33,111 nucleotides of DNA from an uncultured Ruminococcus sp. GTDB taxonomy: Bacteria > Bacillota > Clostridia > Oscillospirales > Acutalibacteraceae. The position numbers and the translations under genes were made by a program. Under the pieces are notes generated by a model, which had not been told where the DNA came from, made no database searches, and saw nothing but the letters and a program-made list of their open reading frames with translations. Each line of letters opens with the position of its first letter. Positions within the stretch are counted from its first letter, which is position 1. The DNA lies in assembly GCA_902768825.1 (NCBI GenBank), contig CACXMR010000019.1:1-33111 (forward strand), read 5' to 3'. Below are positions 15,666 to 23,366 of the stretch, piece by piece.

Positions 15666-17460
15666 GCGACTTTTTTCTTACCTGAAGAATTATAAGGGCA
15701 GGTTTACATTTGCCGTAATCGCTGCCATCCTTGGAACTGTTTTTACGGTTTTTGCGCCGATACTCCTGGGAAATATCACGACCATCCTGTTTGCGGGGGT
15801 CATGGACAATAAATGGTTTGTTGAGCAGTCTGGGGGCGTTGATGATCCTTCCACCGTATGGCTGCAGCTTCCCCACCTCGCCTTCGGCAAGGCGCAGACT
15901 ATTTTCTGGACAGTTGTTGTTCTTGTGGTGATGTATGCGCTGGCATTTATCTTTAACACCGTGTCCAACAGGATGATGGCGAGAATTGCCGCAAGCATGG
16001 TAAAGGATATCCGCAGTGACATCGACAGGAAAATGCACAGGATGAAGCTGAATTATTACGATACCCACACAAACGGCGAGATCCTTTCCACAGTCACCAA
16101 CGATGTGGATGCGATAAACACCTTGCTTGGCAAAAACTTTTTCCAGATCATTTCTGCTGTCATAACAATTATCGGCATTCTTGTGATGCTGCTGGTGATC
16201 AACGTGTGGCTTGCGCTTATTGCCGTGGTGATGGTTCCGGTAACCTTTTTGACTACAGCTCCGGTGATGAAGCGGGGCGGAAAAAACTTTGGCTCACAGC
16301 AGGCTCTCATCGGCTCTGTCAACGGTTATGTCGAGGAAATGTATGACGGACACAACGTAGTCACCAGCTTTAATTATCAGAATAAATCCAAGGCTAAGTT
16401 TGATGCTCTGAATGAAGAGCTGTGCAAAAAGACGGAAAAAGCAGAGAGAGCCGCCGGAAAGACTATGCCTCTGACCCAGCTGGTCAACAACATCGGTTAT
16501 GCGGCTTCCGGCCTTGTGGGATGTCTGCTTGCACTCAACGGTGTTCTTGCCATAGGCAGCGTACAGTCGGCACTGCAATACACCAAGCTCTTCCAGCAGC
16601 CCTTTACTACATTTGCCCAGATGTCCAGTCAGCTTTCCTCTGCCGTTGCGGCCTGCAAGCGTATCTTCGGACTGTTGGATGCGGAAGAGGAGATCCCTGA
16701 TCCGGAGTCAGGCAAGATTCCGACCCTTTGCAACGGAACGGTTGAATTCAAAAACGTACAGTTTGGTTATAATCCGGAGAAGCTTCTGATGACAGACGTG
16801 AGCTTTTCTGTAAAGCCCGGACAGAAGATCGCCATCGTCGGACCTACCGGAGCCGGCAAGACAACGCTTATCAATCTTCTTATGCGTTTCTATGAGATCG
16901 GCGGCGGCGAGATCACGGTGGACGGCATCAACACCAAGGAGATGACCCGTCACGAGCTGAGGACCCATTTCGGCATGGTCTTGCAGGACACATGGCTGTT
17001 TGAGGGAACCATAAGAGACAATCTGAAGTATTCTACAGAGCGTGACGTGACCGATGAAGAAATGGAAAAAGCAACTAAGTTGGTCTGTGCCGATTCCTTT
17101 ATCCGCACCATGCCCGGCGGATATGACATGGTGCTTTCAAAGGGTGCCGAGAACATATCTCAGGGTCAGAGACAGCTTCTGACCATTGCGAGAGCCATTA
17201 TCGCAGCCCCGGAGATAATGATCCTTGACGAAGCCACAAGTAATGTTGACGCCCATACCGAGCAGGCGATACAAAACGCCATGGCAGTGCTGATGAAAGG
17301 CCGCACAAGCTTTGTTATCGCGCACAGACTGTCAACCATCCGTGATGCAAACGTGATCCTTTACATGGAAAACGGCGACATCAAGGAGGTCGGCGATCAC
17401 GATGCCCTGATGAAGAAGAACGGCAAGTATGCGGTGCTGTATAACAGCCAGTTTGGATGA
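15646..17460 (+). CDS. ABC exporter half-transporter (catalytic ATP site subunit)
   Basis: 604 residues: six transmembrane helices, with an extra segment of about 40 residues between helices 1 and 2 that includes DNKWFVEQSGGVDDPSTVWL. The ATPase domain has Walker A GPTGAGKTT near 399, signature ISQGQRQLLTIARA near 504 (Gln replacing the usual Gly), and Walker B ILDEATSNVD with Glu529 intact. The atypical signature pairs with the Asp-bearing Walker B of the partner to form the degenerate site. The canonical site combines this Walker A/B with the partner's SGGQ. RBS AAAGGAGG lies inside the end of the upstream gene. Confidence 0.93.
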   Translation: MNWKVFKRLFSYLKNYKGRFTFAVIAAILGTVFTVFAPILLGNITTILFAGVMDNKWFVEQSGGVDDPSTVWLQLPHLAFGKAQTIFWTVVVLVVMYALAFIFNTVSNRMMARIAASMVKDIRSDIDRKMHRMKLNYYDTHTNGEILSTVTNDVDAINTLLGKNFFQIISAVITIIGILVMLLVINVWLALIAVVMVPVTFLTTAPVMKRGGKNFGSQQALIGSVNGYVEEMYDGHNVVTSFNYQNKSKAKFDALNEELCKKTEKAERAAGKTMPLTQLVNNIGYAASGLVGCLLALNGVLAIGSVQSALQYTKLFQQPFTTFAQMSSQLSSAVAACKRIFGLLDAEEEIPDPESGKIPTLCNGTVEFKNVQFGYNPEKLLMTDVSFSVKPGQKIAIVGPTGAGKTTLINLLMRFYEIGGGEITVDGINTKEMTRHELRTHFGMVLQDTWLFEGTIRDNLKYSTERDVTDEEMEKATKLVCADSFIRTMPGGYDMVLSKGAENISQGQRQLLTIARAIIAAPEIMILDEATSNVDAHTEQAIQNAMAVLMKGRTSFVIAHRLSTIRDANVILYMENGDIKEVGDHDALMKKNGKYAVLYNSQFG

Positions 17461-17479
17461 TATCAACATAACGAAAAAG

Positions 17480-17516
17480 CTCCCATCTGTTTTTATTAAA
17501 GCAGGTGGGAGTTTTT
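17480..17516 (+). terminator. Terminator after the ABC exporter genes
   Basis: ctcccatctg (17480-17489) pairs with caggtgggag (17502-17511, one G-T pair), followed by TTTTT. The A-rich side (aaaaag, 17473-17478) may let it also stop the converging cysK transcript. Confidence 0.85.
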
Positions 17517-17551
17517 CTTGTCATTTATGTCAGGGTAAGAGACTGAGGCTA

Positions 17552-18484
17552 TCAGTCTGCAAACAGGGGAGTTGAAAGATAACGGTCGCCGGTGTCGGGG
17601 AGAAGGACTACAATAGTCTTGCCCTTGTTTTCGGGACGCTTGGCAAGCTCTATCGCTGCCCATGTTGCTGCGCCTGAGGAGATACCAACCAGCACACCCT
17701 CGCTTCTGCCTATCAGCTTGCCTGTTGCAAAGGCGTCTTCGTTGGATACGGGGATCACCTCGTCATAAACGTCGGTGTTCAGCACATCAGGCACAAAGCC
17801 GGCTCCGATGCCCTGAATCTTATGTGGGCCAGCTGTGCCCTTTGAAAGAACCGGAGAGCTTTCCGGCTCTACAGCCACCACCTTGACGTTGGGGTTCTGT
17901 GATTTCAGATATTCGCCTGTGCCGGTCACTGTGCCGCCTGTGCCTACGCCAGCCACGAAGATATCTACATTTCCGTCGGTGTCCTCCCAGATCTCAGGGC
18001 CTGTGGTCGCTCTGTGAACGGCAGGATTTGCAGGATTGACAAACTGACCGGGTATGAAGCTGTCGGGGATCTCCTTTGCAAGCTCCTCAGCCTTTGCGAT
18101 AGCGCCCTTCATTCCCTTGGAGCCGTCAGTCAGAACAAGCTCTGCGCCATAGGCCTTCATCAGCTGGCGGCGCTCAACGCTCATGGTTTCAGGCATTGTG
18201 ATGATAAGGCGATAGCCCTTTGCCGCAGCTACGGAAGCAAGGCCGATGCCTGTGTTGCCGGATGTGGGCTCTATCAGTACGCTTTCAGGCTTCAGCAGTC
18301 CCTTGTTTTCTGCATCCTCGATCATTGCCTTTGCAATACGATCCTTGACGCTGCCCGCCGGATTGAAATATTCAAGCTTTGCGACGACCTTTGCCTCAAG
18401 TCCAAGCTCCTTTTCGATATGGCTGAGCTCAAGCAGGGGTGTCCTTCCGATAAGCTGGTCTGCTGTCTGATAAATCTTACTCAT
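17552..18484 (-). CDS. cysK: Cysteine synthase A (O-acetylserine sulfhydrylase)
   Basis: 310 residues, full length for CysK. It makes cysteine from O-acetylserine and sulfide with pyridoxal phosphate, in the cytoplasm. Visible motifs: NPAGSVKDR with the PLP lysine near 47, [11 protein letters not shown] near 73 binding the substrate carboxylate, [15 protein letters not shown] near 180 binding the PLP phosphate, [11 protein letters not shown] near 266, and the C-terminal [10 protein letters not shown]. The RBS AGGAGGG is 7 bases before the ATG. It is divergent from an Rrf2-family regulator, with facing consensus promoters about 20 bases apart, so the regulator probably controls it. In Bacillus the Rrf2 protein CymR uses CysK as a partner. 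Confidence 0.97.
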   Translation of the reverse strand: MSKIYQTADQLIGRTPLLELSHIEKELGLEAKVVAKLEYFNPAGSVKDRIAKAMIEDAENKGLLKPESVLIEPTSGNTGIGLASVAAAKGYRLIITMPETMSVERRQLMKAYGAELVLTDGSKGMKGAIAKAEELAKEIPDSFIPGQFVNPANPAVHRATTGPEIWEDTDGNVDIFVAGVGTGGTVTGTGEYLKSQNPNVKVVAVEPESSPVLSKGTAGPHKIQGIGAGFVPDVLNTDVYDEVIPVSNEDAFATGKLIGRSEGVLVGISSGAATWAAIELAKRPENKGKTIVVLLPDTGDRYLSTPLFAD

Positions 18485-18556
18485 AATTATTCCCTCCTGA
18501 AAATATTGTTGTTTTCTTTAAAACCTACAAAAGAAGTATGTTAATAGGATGGATAT

Positions 18557-18585
18557 ATCATACACTCTGATTTAAGATTTGTCAA
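18557..18585 (-). promoter_or_regulatory. cysK promoter
   Basis: On the minus strand: TTGACA (18585-18580), 17-base spacer, TATGAT (18562-18557). This is a near-consensus sigma-A promoter. It faces away from the regulator promoter at 18605-18633, leaving only 19 bases between the two -35 boxes. Confidence 0.85.
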
Positions 18586-18604
18586 GAGTTTTTTTAAAAA
18601 AATC

Positions 18605-18633
18605 TTGAAATCATATCAACATACCATTATAAT
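18605..18633 (+). promoter_or_regulatory. Rrf2-regulator promoter
   Basis: TTGAAA (18605-18610), 17-base spacer, TATAAT (18628-18633), then GGGAGGTGA before the start at 18656. The 5' leader is only about 15 bases. A protein bound in the shared region could affect both promoters. Confidence 0.85.
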
Positions 18634-18655
18634 AGGAAATAGGGAGGTGAGAGCT

Positions 18656-19087
18656 ATGTTGATCTCAACCAAAGGACGTTATGCACTGAGGGTGCTTATT
18701 GATATGGCGGAGCATAACGGCACAGGATATATCAAGCTGATGGATATTGCACAGCGGCAGGAGATATCAGAAAAATATCTGGAAAGCATTGTCAAGGAGC
18801 TTGTAAGGAACAATATCGTGACCGGTCTGAGGGGCAAGGGCGGAGGCTATAGGCTGTCAAAGGAGCCTGATGATATAATAGTCGGAGATGTGCTGCGCCT
18901 TATGGAGGGCGGTCTTGCGCCTGTAGTATGTCTCGAAAACAGCGGCAAGACCTGTCCGAGGGTTGCAGAGTGTCGGACCCTTGAGTTTTGGCGGGGGCTT
19001 GACGATGTGATACGTCAGTATATTGACAGATACACTGTTGCCGACCTGATGCGCACCGAGGAAAATGGAAATGATTATATTATATGA
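18656..19087 (+). CDS. Rrf2-family transcriptional regulator, likely of cysteine metabolism
   Basis: 143 residues from the ATG at 18656, chosen because GGGAGGTGA precedes it and it starts with the family's typical MLISTKGRYALRVLIDMA. The winged-helix part includes QEISEKYLESIVKELVRNN and GKGGGYRLSKEPDDI. The region near 90-106 has three cysteines spaced CX7CX5C (VCLENSGKTC, then PRVAEC), as in Fe-S cluster-binding Rrf2 proteins, though the spacing differs from IscR (CX5CX5C). Divergence from cysK suggests a CymR-like role. Whether it senses sulfur state through a cluster, thiols or CysK binding cannot be told from sequence. The terminator at 19162 ends the unit. Confidence 0.9.
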   Translation: MLISTKGRYALRVLIDMAEHNGTGYIKLMDIAQRQEISEKYLESIVKELVRNNIVTGLRGKGGGYRLSKEPDDIIVGDVLRLMEGGLAPVVCLENSGKTCPRVAECRTLEFWRGLDDVIRQYIDRYTVADLMRTEENGNDYII

Positions 19088-19161
19088 CATAAAGGACTGA
19101 AAAATGACTGCCATATTCATCTGACCGACGGGCATGATCTGTTCTGGTCAAACTGCTGTGT

Positions 19162-19194
19162 GACTGTTGCAGGTTTCTTGCAGCAGTCTTTTTT
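19162..19194 (+). terminator. Terminator after the Rrf2 regulator
   Basis: gactgttgca (19162-19171) pairs with tgcagcagtc (19179-19188, one G-T pair), followed by TTTTTT. Confidence 0.85.
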
Positions 19195-19240
19195 GTCAAT
19201 GCTTTTAAAGATCATCGCTTGGGATGATTTTGCTATCAAG

Positions 19241-19269
19241 TTGAAAAAACCTATCTCATTTGATATAAT
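19241..19269 (+). promoter_or_regulatory. Promoter of XRE regulator 1
   Basis: TTGAAA (19241-19246), 17 bases, TATAAT (19264-19269). The flank ttgaTATAAT is shared with the promoter of the paralogous regulator at 22375-22403, which has the same two hexamers and spacing. Confidence 0.85.
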
Positions 19270-19301
19270 TATGACAGATGAGAAAGGGAGTGTTGCTTCA
19301 G

Positions 19302-20135
19302 ATGATAGGCAAACAGATCAAAAAATACCGTACAAAAAAGGGTTTATCGCAGGAGGAGCTTGGAAGAGTCGTGGGCGTTACGACTCAGGCCGTCTCAAAA
19401 TGGGAGAGGGGAGGCGTGCCGGATGCTGAGCTATTGCCCAAGATAGCAGGAGCTCTCGGAATAACAATAAATATGCTCTACGAACAGGATCAGATACGTT
19501 CCCTTGAGGATGCACTCACTGACGAGATAGTTGAAATGGGACTAAGAGATGGCTTCAGCAGGTTGTTCTCCTTCGTGTGGAAAACTACTCTTGGTTTTTC
19601 CGGACTTGATGACGCCAAAAAGGGCTTTGCGGATGACGGGAGAGCTCCCGGAGAGCTGAGGGAAAAAAACGGGTATCACTACTATGCAAGGGCAAGCTTT
19701 GATGACGGAATGATAAATGCCAAGATGGATACGGATATTGGCTATTGCTTCTTTATGCCTGAGCCGGAAAATGGCTATGCACAGTTTTTTGCCGACAGGG
19801 AGCAGCTGTCTGAGACCTTTTCGGTGCTTGCGGAAAAGGACGCCCTGACGATACTGTTCTATATGTATACAAGGATCAACCTTCCTGTTTCTCTCTCGCA
19901 GATCGCTGCAAACGTAAATCTTGATGTCAAGCGCACCGAGGAGCTGATGGAAAAGCTTTGCAGGATTAATCTTGCCTGCTGTATGCCTATCGAGACCGAG
20001 AACGGAGAGATGAAGTCCTACACCTATTACAACGAAACGGTAGTAATACCGATGCTGTGCAGTGCAAAAGAGCTGCTTGACAAAAAGGTGATACACTGGG
20101 GTATATGGTTCGACAGAAATATCCCATTGTTTTAG
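19302..20135 (+). CDS. XRE-family regulator with C-terminal winged-helix-like half (module copy 1)
   Basis: 277 residues from the ATG at 19302, chosen because the HTH starts at once and GGGAG is upstream; a start eight codons earlier is possible. Residues 1-60 are a classic XRE/Cro-CI HTH (QIKKYRTKKGLSQEELG, TTQAVSKWERGG). Residues 60-170 form a middle domain of unknown family containing FFMPEPENGY. Residues about 176-250 (LTILFYMYTRINLPVSLSQI, VKRTEELMEKLC) look like a winged helix. The protein ends RNIPLF. It is paralogous to 22434-23261 along its whole length, and like it precedes a lipoprotein esterase gene. The likely role is control of that esterase; the signal is unknown. Confidence 0.85.
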   Translation: MIGKQIKKYRTKKGLSQEELGRVVGVTTQAVSKWERGGVPDAELLPKIAGALGITINMLYEQDQIRSLEDALTDEIVEMGLRDGFSRLFSFVWKTTLGFSGLDDAKKGFADDGRAPGELREKNGYHYYARASFDDGMINAKMDTDIGYCFFMPEPENGYAQFFADREQLSETFSVLAEKDALTILFYMYTRINLPVSLSQIAANVNLDVKRTEELMEKLCRINLACCMPIETENGEMKSYTYYNETVVIPMLCSAKELLDKKVIHWGIWFDRNIPLF

Positions 20136-20212
20136 TTTGTTATACCTTAGTTGATTTTTTGCTGTTTGGTTGATTTTATGAATTGAGGTTTATTCTTTGT
20201 AAAATCAGTTGT

Positions 20213-20241
20213 TTGACATGGTAATGATTCTTCCGTAAAAT
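20213..20241 (+). promoter_or_regulatory. Promoter of esterase copy 1
   Basis: TTGACA (20213-20218), 17 bases, TAAAAT (20236-20241). It lies 71 bases after the regulator stop, so the esterase has its own promoter. The spacer end attcttccg resembles the spacer of the second esterase promoter (atatttcctg). Confidence 0.75.
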
Positions 20242-20286
20242 ATAAAACACGGAGTATTATTGGTGAAGCTATAAGGAGGAGTCAAA

Positions 20287-22083
20287 GTGAAGTCAAAGAA
20301 TTTATTTGCGGTTGTCCTCTCTGCGGTGGTTTGTTTGTCCTTTATGACCGCCTGCACAAAAAGCGATAGTAACAACAGTCAGGAGGAGGCTTCAAAGGAA
20401 GAAAGCAGCGCAGCATCAGTTGCTTCAGAAGAGCAGAGCACACAGAGTGAACAGGAGAGTAAGACTGAGGAAAGCTCTGGAGCTGAGCAGACCAAAGCAA
20501 AAACCCATACACTGACAGTCAGGGACGACGGAAAAAGCGAAAAAATGACCGCTCATTTTATCAACACAATGAGCGGAGCTACCGAAGCCGTGACCATGAC
20601 GAAAACAGGCTAAGGCGATGATCACTTCATATATACCTGCGAGGGCGACATCACCAAGTATAATATGGTGCACCTGGAGTACGGCGGAGAGAAGCCCACA
20701 CTGGATGTGGCATTTAATGAGTTTGTAAGCGGATGGTATCTTTCCGGCGGGGTACTCAAGCCCTATTTGGCAGGCAAAGAGCCGAATTACGATCAGAAGC
20801 ATGAACAAAAGATCTTTGAGTTTGACGGATATGACAAGGATGTGTATATCTGGACTCCTGAGGGTTACGATCCTGAGTCGGAGGAAAAGTATTCGACAAT
20901 CTATATGTTTGATGCTCAGTGGGACCTTGGCGGCGGTGTCGTAGATGGCGAGGACAGTTCATGGCATGTGGAAGAGCACGTCACAAGCATGATGTCCCTG
21001 ACGGACAACAAGGCCATCGTCGTCGGTCTTGCCAACCACGACAAAACAAGGAATGATGAGCTGATTCCCGATCTCGGCGAAATGGCTATCAAGAATTATC
21101 CTTCAAAGAAGCGTGGCTCTGCATTCTCTGATTTCATATATAATACGGTTGTTCCATATATCGAGAGCAATTACAATGTCTATACCGATTCTGAGCATAA
21201 TTCCATCACCGGAAGCTCTCTTGGAGGACTTGAGGCATTTTATGTGGCTCTTGATCATCCCGACAAGTTCGGCACAGCCGGTGCCCTGTCTCCTTCCTTC
21301 TGGGCTTATGATGTAAAGGAATGGACAAAGTTTCTGCTTCCTAAGCTTTCGGAAAAGAACCTGCCTTACATATACCTCTATGGCGGAGATTATATGATGG
21401 ATGCAGGCGCATACGCAACACTGATGAACAACGCACTGCTGCAATACGGCTATCCCAAGGAAAAACTGATCTGCAGCGTTTATACTCCCGGTGAGCATCT
21501 CAGCATCTATTGGCAGCATATAATGCCGGAGTTCCTTCAGGTAATGTTTGCCCGCAAGGTCTCTGCACTGGAAAACGGAGCAATCGCTCCTGTGCCCGAT
21601 GATGTCAAGCAGCAGATTGCGAACTATCAGAGCGATGCAAGCACTGCAGAAAGAGAACCAACCGCCCAGGATTATGTATACTTCGACAACAGCGAGACAA
21701 AGTGGGATAAGGTCTGCGCATACTGGTGGGGACCCTATGGCGCATCCTGCACCAAGATCACATCCAGCGAATACTATTCCTTTGACTGGCCCGGCACAGA
21801 GATGGAAAAAATAGGGGACACTGATATCTACAGGGTTCTGGCGCCCAATGGTGCTGTAGGCATAATTTTTGACAACGGTGTGGGGGATGATAGTATTTCC
21901 GAGGAGACTCCGACATATCAGACAAATGACATCGAATATGATAAGAAGGCCGTTCTCGGGAAGCTTTACAGCATCGACATGACCAAGGAAGCAAAGCCAG
22001 GAAAGGGAAAGGAAAAGTACAAATTCAAATATCCTGCAGGCACATGGTCTGACTACGATAGTAACATCGTGTCCGCAGGTTGA
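20287..22083 (+). pseudogene. Lipoprotein esterase with CBM26-like domain, in-frame stop (module copy 1)
   Basis: The GTG start at 20287 follows AAGGAGG. A lipoprotein signal (LSFMTACTK) and a Ser/Glu-rich linker are followed by an N-terminal domain that stops at codon 109 (TAA, 20611-20613). The same frame then stays open to 22083, about 489 codons, with full similarity to the intact paralogue at 23367. At the stop the paralogue has GAG (Glu). The downstream part holds the esterase core (TGSSLGGLEAFY with nucleophile Ser311, GEHLSIYW with His) and a CBM26-like domain (VYFDNSETKWDKVCAYWWG, WPGTEMEK). No RBS supports restart after the stop. It is a fresh nonsense mutation, a sequencing error, or recoding. 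Confidence 0.85.
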
Positions 22084-22126
22084 TAATGCGCTGCACTGTG
22101 TTCTGCTTTGTGTAAGAACCAAAACT

Positions 22127-22197
22127 GCACCCTCGCAATCTCTGCGCAGCGGAGACTAAAGCGTAATATCAGAGAAACTATCATCACGAAATTGGGT
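22127..22197 (+). repeat. Diverged copy of the intergenic repeat unit
   Basis: caccctcgca and atatcagagaaact..tcat..cgaaattggg match the 103-bp unit at 28252-28354 and 28388-28490, with changes between the blocks. It lies just after the esterase 1 pseudogene and before a terminator. Confidence 0.7.
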
Positions 22198-22211
22198 GCT
22201 TGCCCGTTCAT

Positions 22212-22240
22212 AAAAAAACAGTCCGCCGGACTGTTTTTTT
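22212..22240. terminator. Terminator downstream of esterase copy 1
   Basis: acagtcc (22218-22224) pairs with ggactgt (22228-22234), flanked by seven A on the left and seven T on the right, so it can work in both directions. It is about 130 bases after the esterase stop. Confidence 0.85.
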
Positions 22241-22270
22241 ATTTTTCCCCTTTTTGGGAAGAACTCAGAG

Positions 22271-22364
22271 CCGCGAGCGGTGAAACTGCAATTCAGTTTA
22301 TCTGTCAATGCGAACAGCGTTTTCGGGGTTGTCAGGGGGACTTTTTCGCAAAAGTCCTCCTGAT
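22271..22364 (-). repeat. Intergenic repeat with 15-bp hairpin, upstream of XRE regulator 2
   Basis: On the minus strand this matches the block 28199-28300: hairpin with GCGA loop, then acaaccccgaaaacgctgtt, cagataaa and a caccctcgc-like end. The hairpin is 22331-22364 (gtcagggggactttt / aaaagtcctcctgat). It ends 10 bases before the -35 of the next gene. Confidence 0.85.
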
Positions 22365-22374
22365 GGACGAGATG

Positions 22375-22403
22375 TTGAAAAGCAGAGCTTTTTTTGATAT
22401 AAT
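22375..22403 (+). promoter_or_regulatory. Promoter of XRE regulator 2
   Basis: TTGAAA (22375-22380), 17 bases, TATAAT (22398-22403), the same hexamers and spacing as for XRE regulator 1. The repeat hairpin lies directly upstream. Confidence 0.85.
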
Positions 22404-22433
22404 GAGAAAAAAGATGAAAAGAGGCGCTGCAAT

Positions 22434-23261
22434 ATGTTAGGTGAACAGATAAAGAAATTCCGCCGGAAAAAGGGGCTCACTCAGGAGGAGCTTGGGAAAA
22501 GGATAGGCGTTACCACTCAGGCAGTCTCTAACTGGGAAAGGGGCGGTGTGCCGGATGCGGAGCTTCTGCCGGATATCGCCGATGCTCTGGGAGTGACGAC
22601 GGATATGCTTTTCGGGCGCAGCAGCCTGAAAAAGCTTGAGGACGAGATTTCCGACGAGCTTTTGTCAGTAGGTACCGACGAGGGCTTTAAACGTGCCTTT
22701 TCTCTGCTTTATTCTATCGGGGTGGGCTTGTCAGGACTTAGCCCCATAAGGGATAGCTTTAATTTTGATGCCCTTTCGGCTTTGGGCAACGATGACGGCT
22801 ACGGCTATTATTCACGGGCAAGCGTAAACGAAGGTACCTTTGACATAAGGCTCAATTCCGATTTCCGCTACTTCTTCCTCATGCCTGAACCGGAAAAGGG
22901 CTGCATAAATAGTCTGGGTGATGCCGGGGAGCTTGCCAAAACATTTTCTGTGCTCGGTGACAAGGATGTGCTGAAGATCATCTATTATATGTACAGCAGG
23001 CTCAATACACCGGTTTCGCTGGCCATGATAGCCAATAACACAAAAATGGATATCAAAAAGACCGAGGAACTCATGGATAAGCTGTGTGAGAGACACCTTG
23101 CAAGCTGCGCCGTGGTGGAAACGGAGATGGGTGACGTAAAAGCCTATTGCTATATAAACGAGAGCATCGTCATGCCCCTGCTTTGCTTTTCAAGAGAGCT
23201 GACAGACACAAAGGCAGTAAACATGGGGACAATGTTCAGAAGAAATAAGCCCCTGTTTTAG
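22434..23261 (+). CDS. XRE-family regulator with C-terminal winged-helix-like half (module copy 2)
   Basis: 275 residues; the ATG at 22434 follows AAAAGAGG. The XRE HTH (FRRKKGLTQEELGKRIG, TTQAVSNWERGG) is in residues 1-60, then a middle domain with FFLMPEPEKG, then a winged-helix-like part (LKIIYYMYSRLNTPVSLAMI, KKTEELMDKLCERHL), ending RNKPLF. It aligns end to end with the protein at 19302-20135. It is followed 105 bases later by the intact lipoprotein esterase. The conserved middle domain may bind a ligand, but I do not recognise it. Control of the adjacent esterase gene is inferred from the twofold pairing only. Confidence 0.87.
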   Translation: MLGEQIKKFRRKKGLTQEELGKRIGVTTQAVSNWERGGVPDAELLPDIADALGVTTDMLFGRSSLKKLEDEISDELLSVGTDEGFKRAFSLLYSIGVGLSGLSPIRDSFNFDALSALGNDDGYGYYSRASVNEGTFDIRLNSDFRYFFLMPEPEKGCINSLGDAGELAKTFSVLGDKDVLKIIYYMYSRLNTPVSLAMIANNTKMDIKKTEELMDKLCERHLASCAVVETEMGDVKAYCYINESIVMPLLCFSRELTDTKAVNMGTMFRRNKPLF

Positions 23262-23300
23262 CAGATAAAACCATGCTTTAAAATGTTTCGGAATGCTTGC

Positions 23301-23329
23301 TTGATTGAATCGGATATTTCCTGTAGAAT
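23301..23329 (+). promoter_or_regulatory. Promoter of esterase copy 2
   Basis: TTGATT (23301-23306), 17 bases, TAGAAT (23324-23329). RBS GGGAGG follows at about 23354 before the ATG at 23367. Confidence 0.7.
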
Positions 23330-23366
23330 TGAGTCATAACAAAAAAATAATACAGGGAGGCACATT

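Noticed and set aside
15529-16068. A 179-codon minus-strand open frame over the ABC exporter junction
   Set aside because: It is antisense to two well-supported ABC genes and its His/Arg/Lys-rich composition is typical of antisense shadows.
20611-20613. Programmed stop-codon readthrough in esterase 1
   Set aside because: The codon is TAA followed by G, not a known efficient readthrough context, and no downstream structure stands out; nonsense mutation or sequencing error is simpler.
21103-22122. A 339-codon minus-strand open frame across the first esterase
   Set aside because: It is antisense to strong esterase and CBM26-like sequence, is rich in Cys, Ile and Leu, and has no RBS; it is a shadow of the coding strand.
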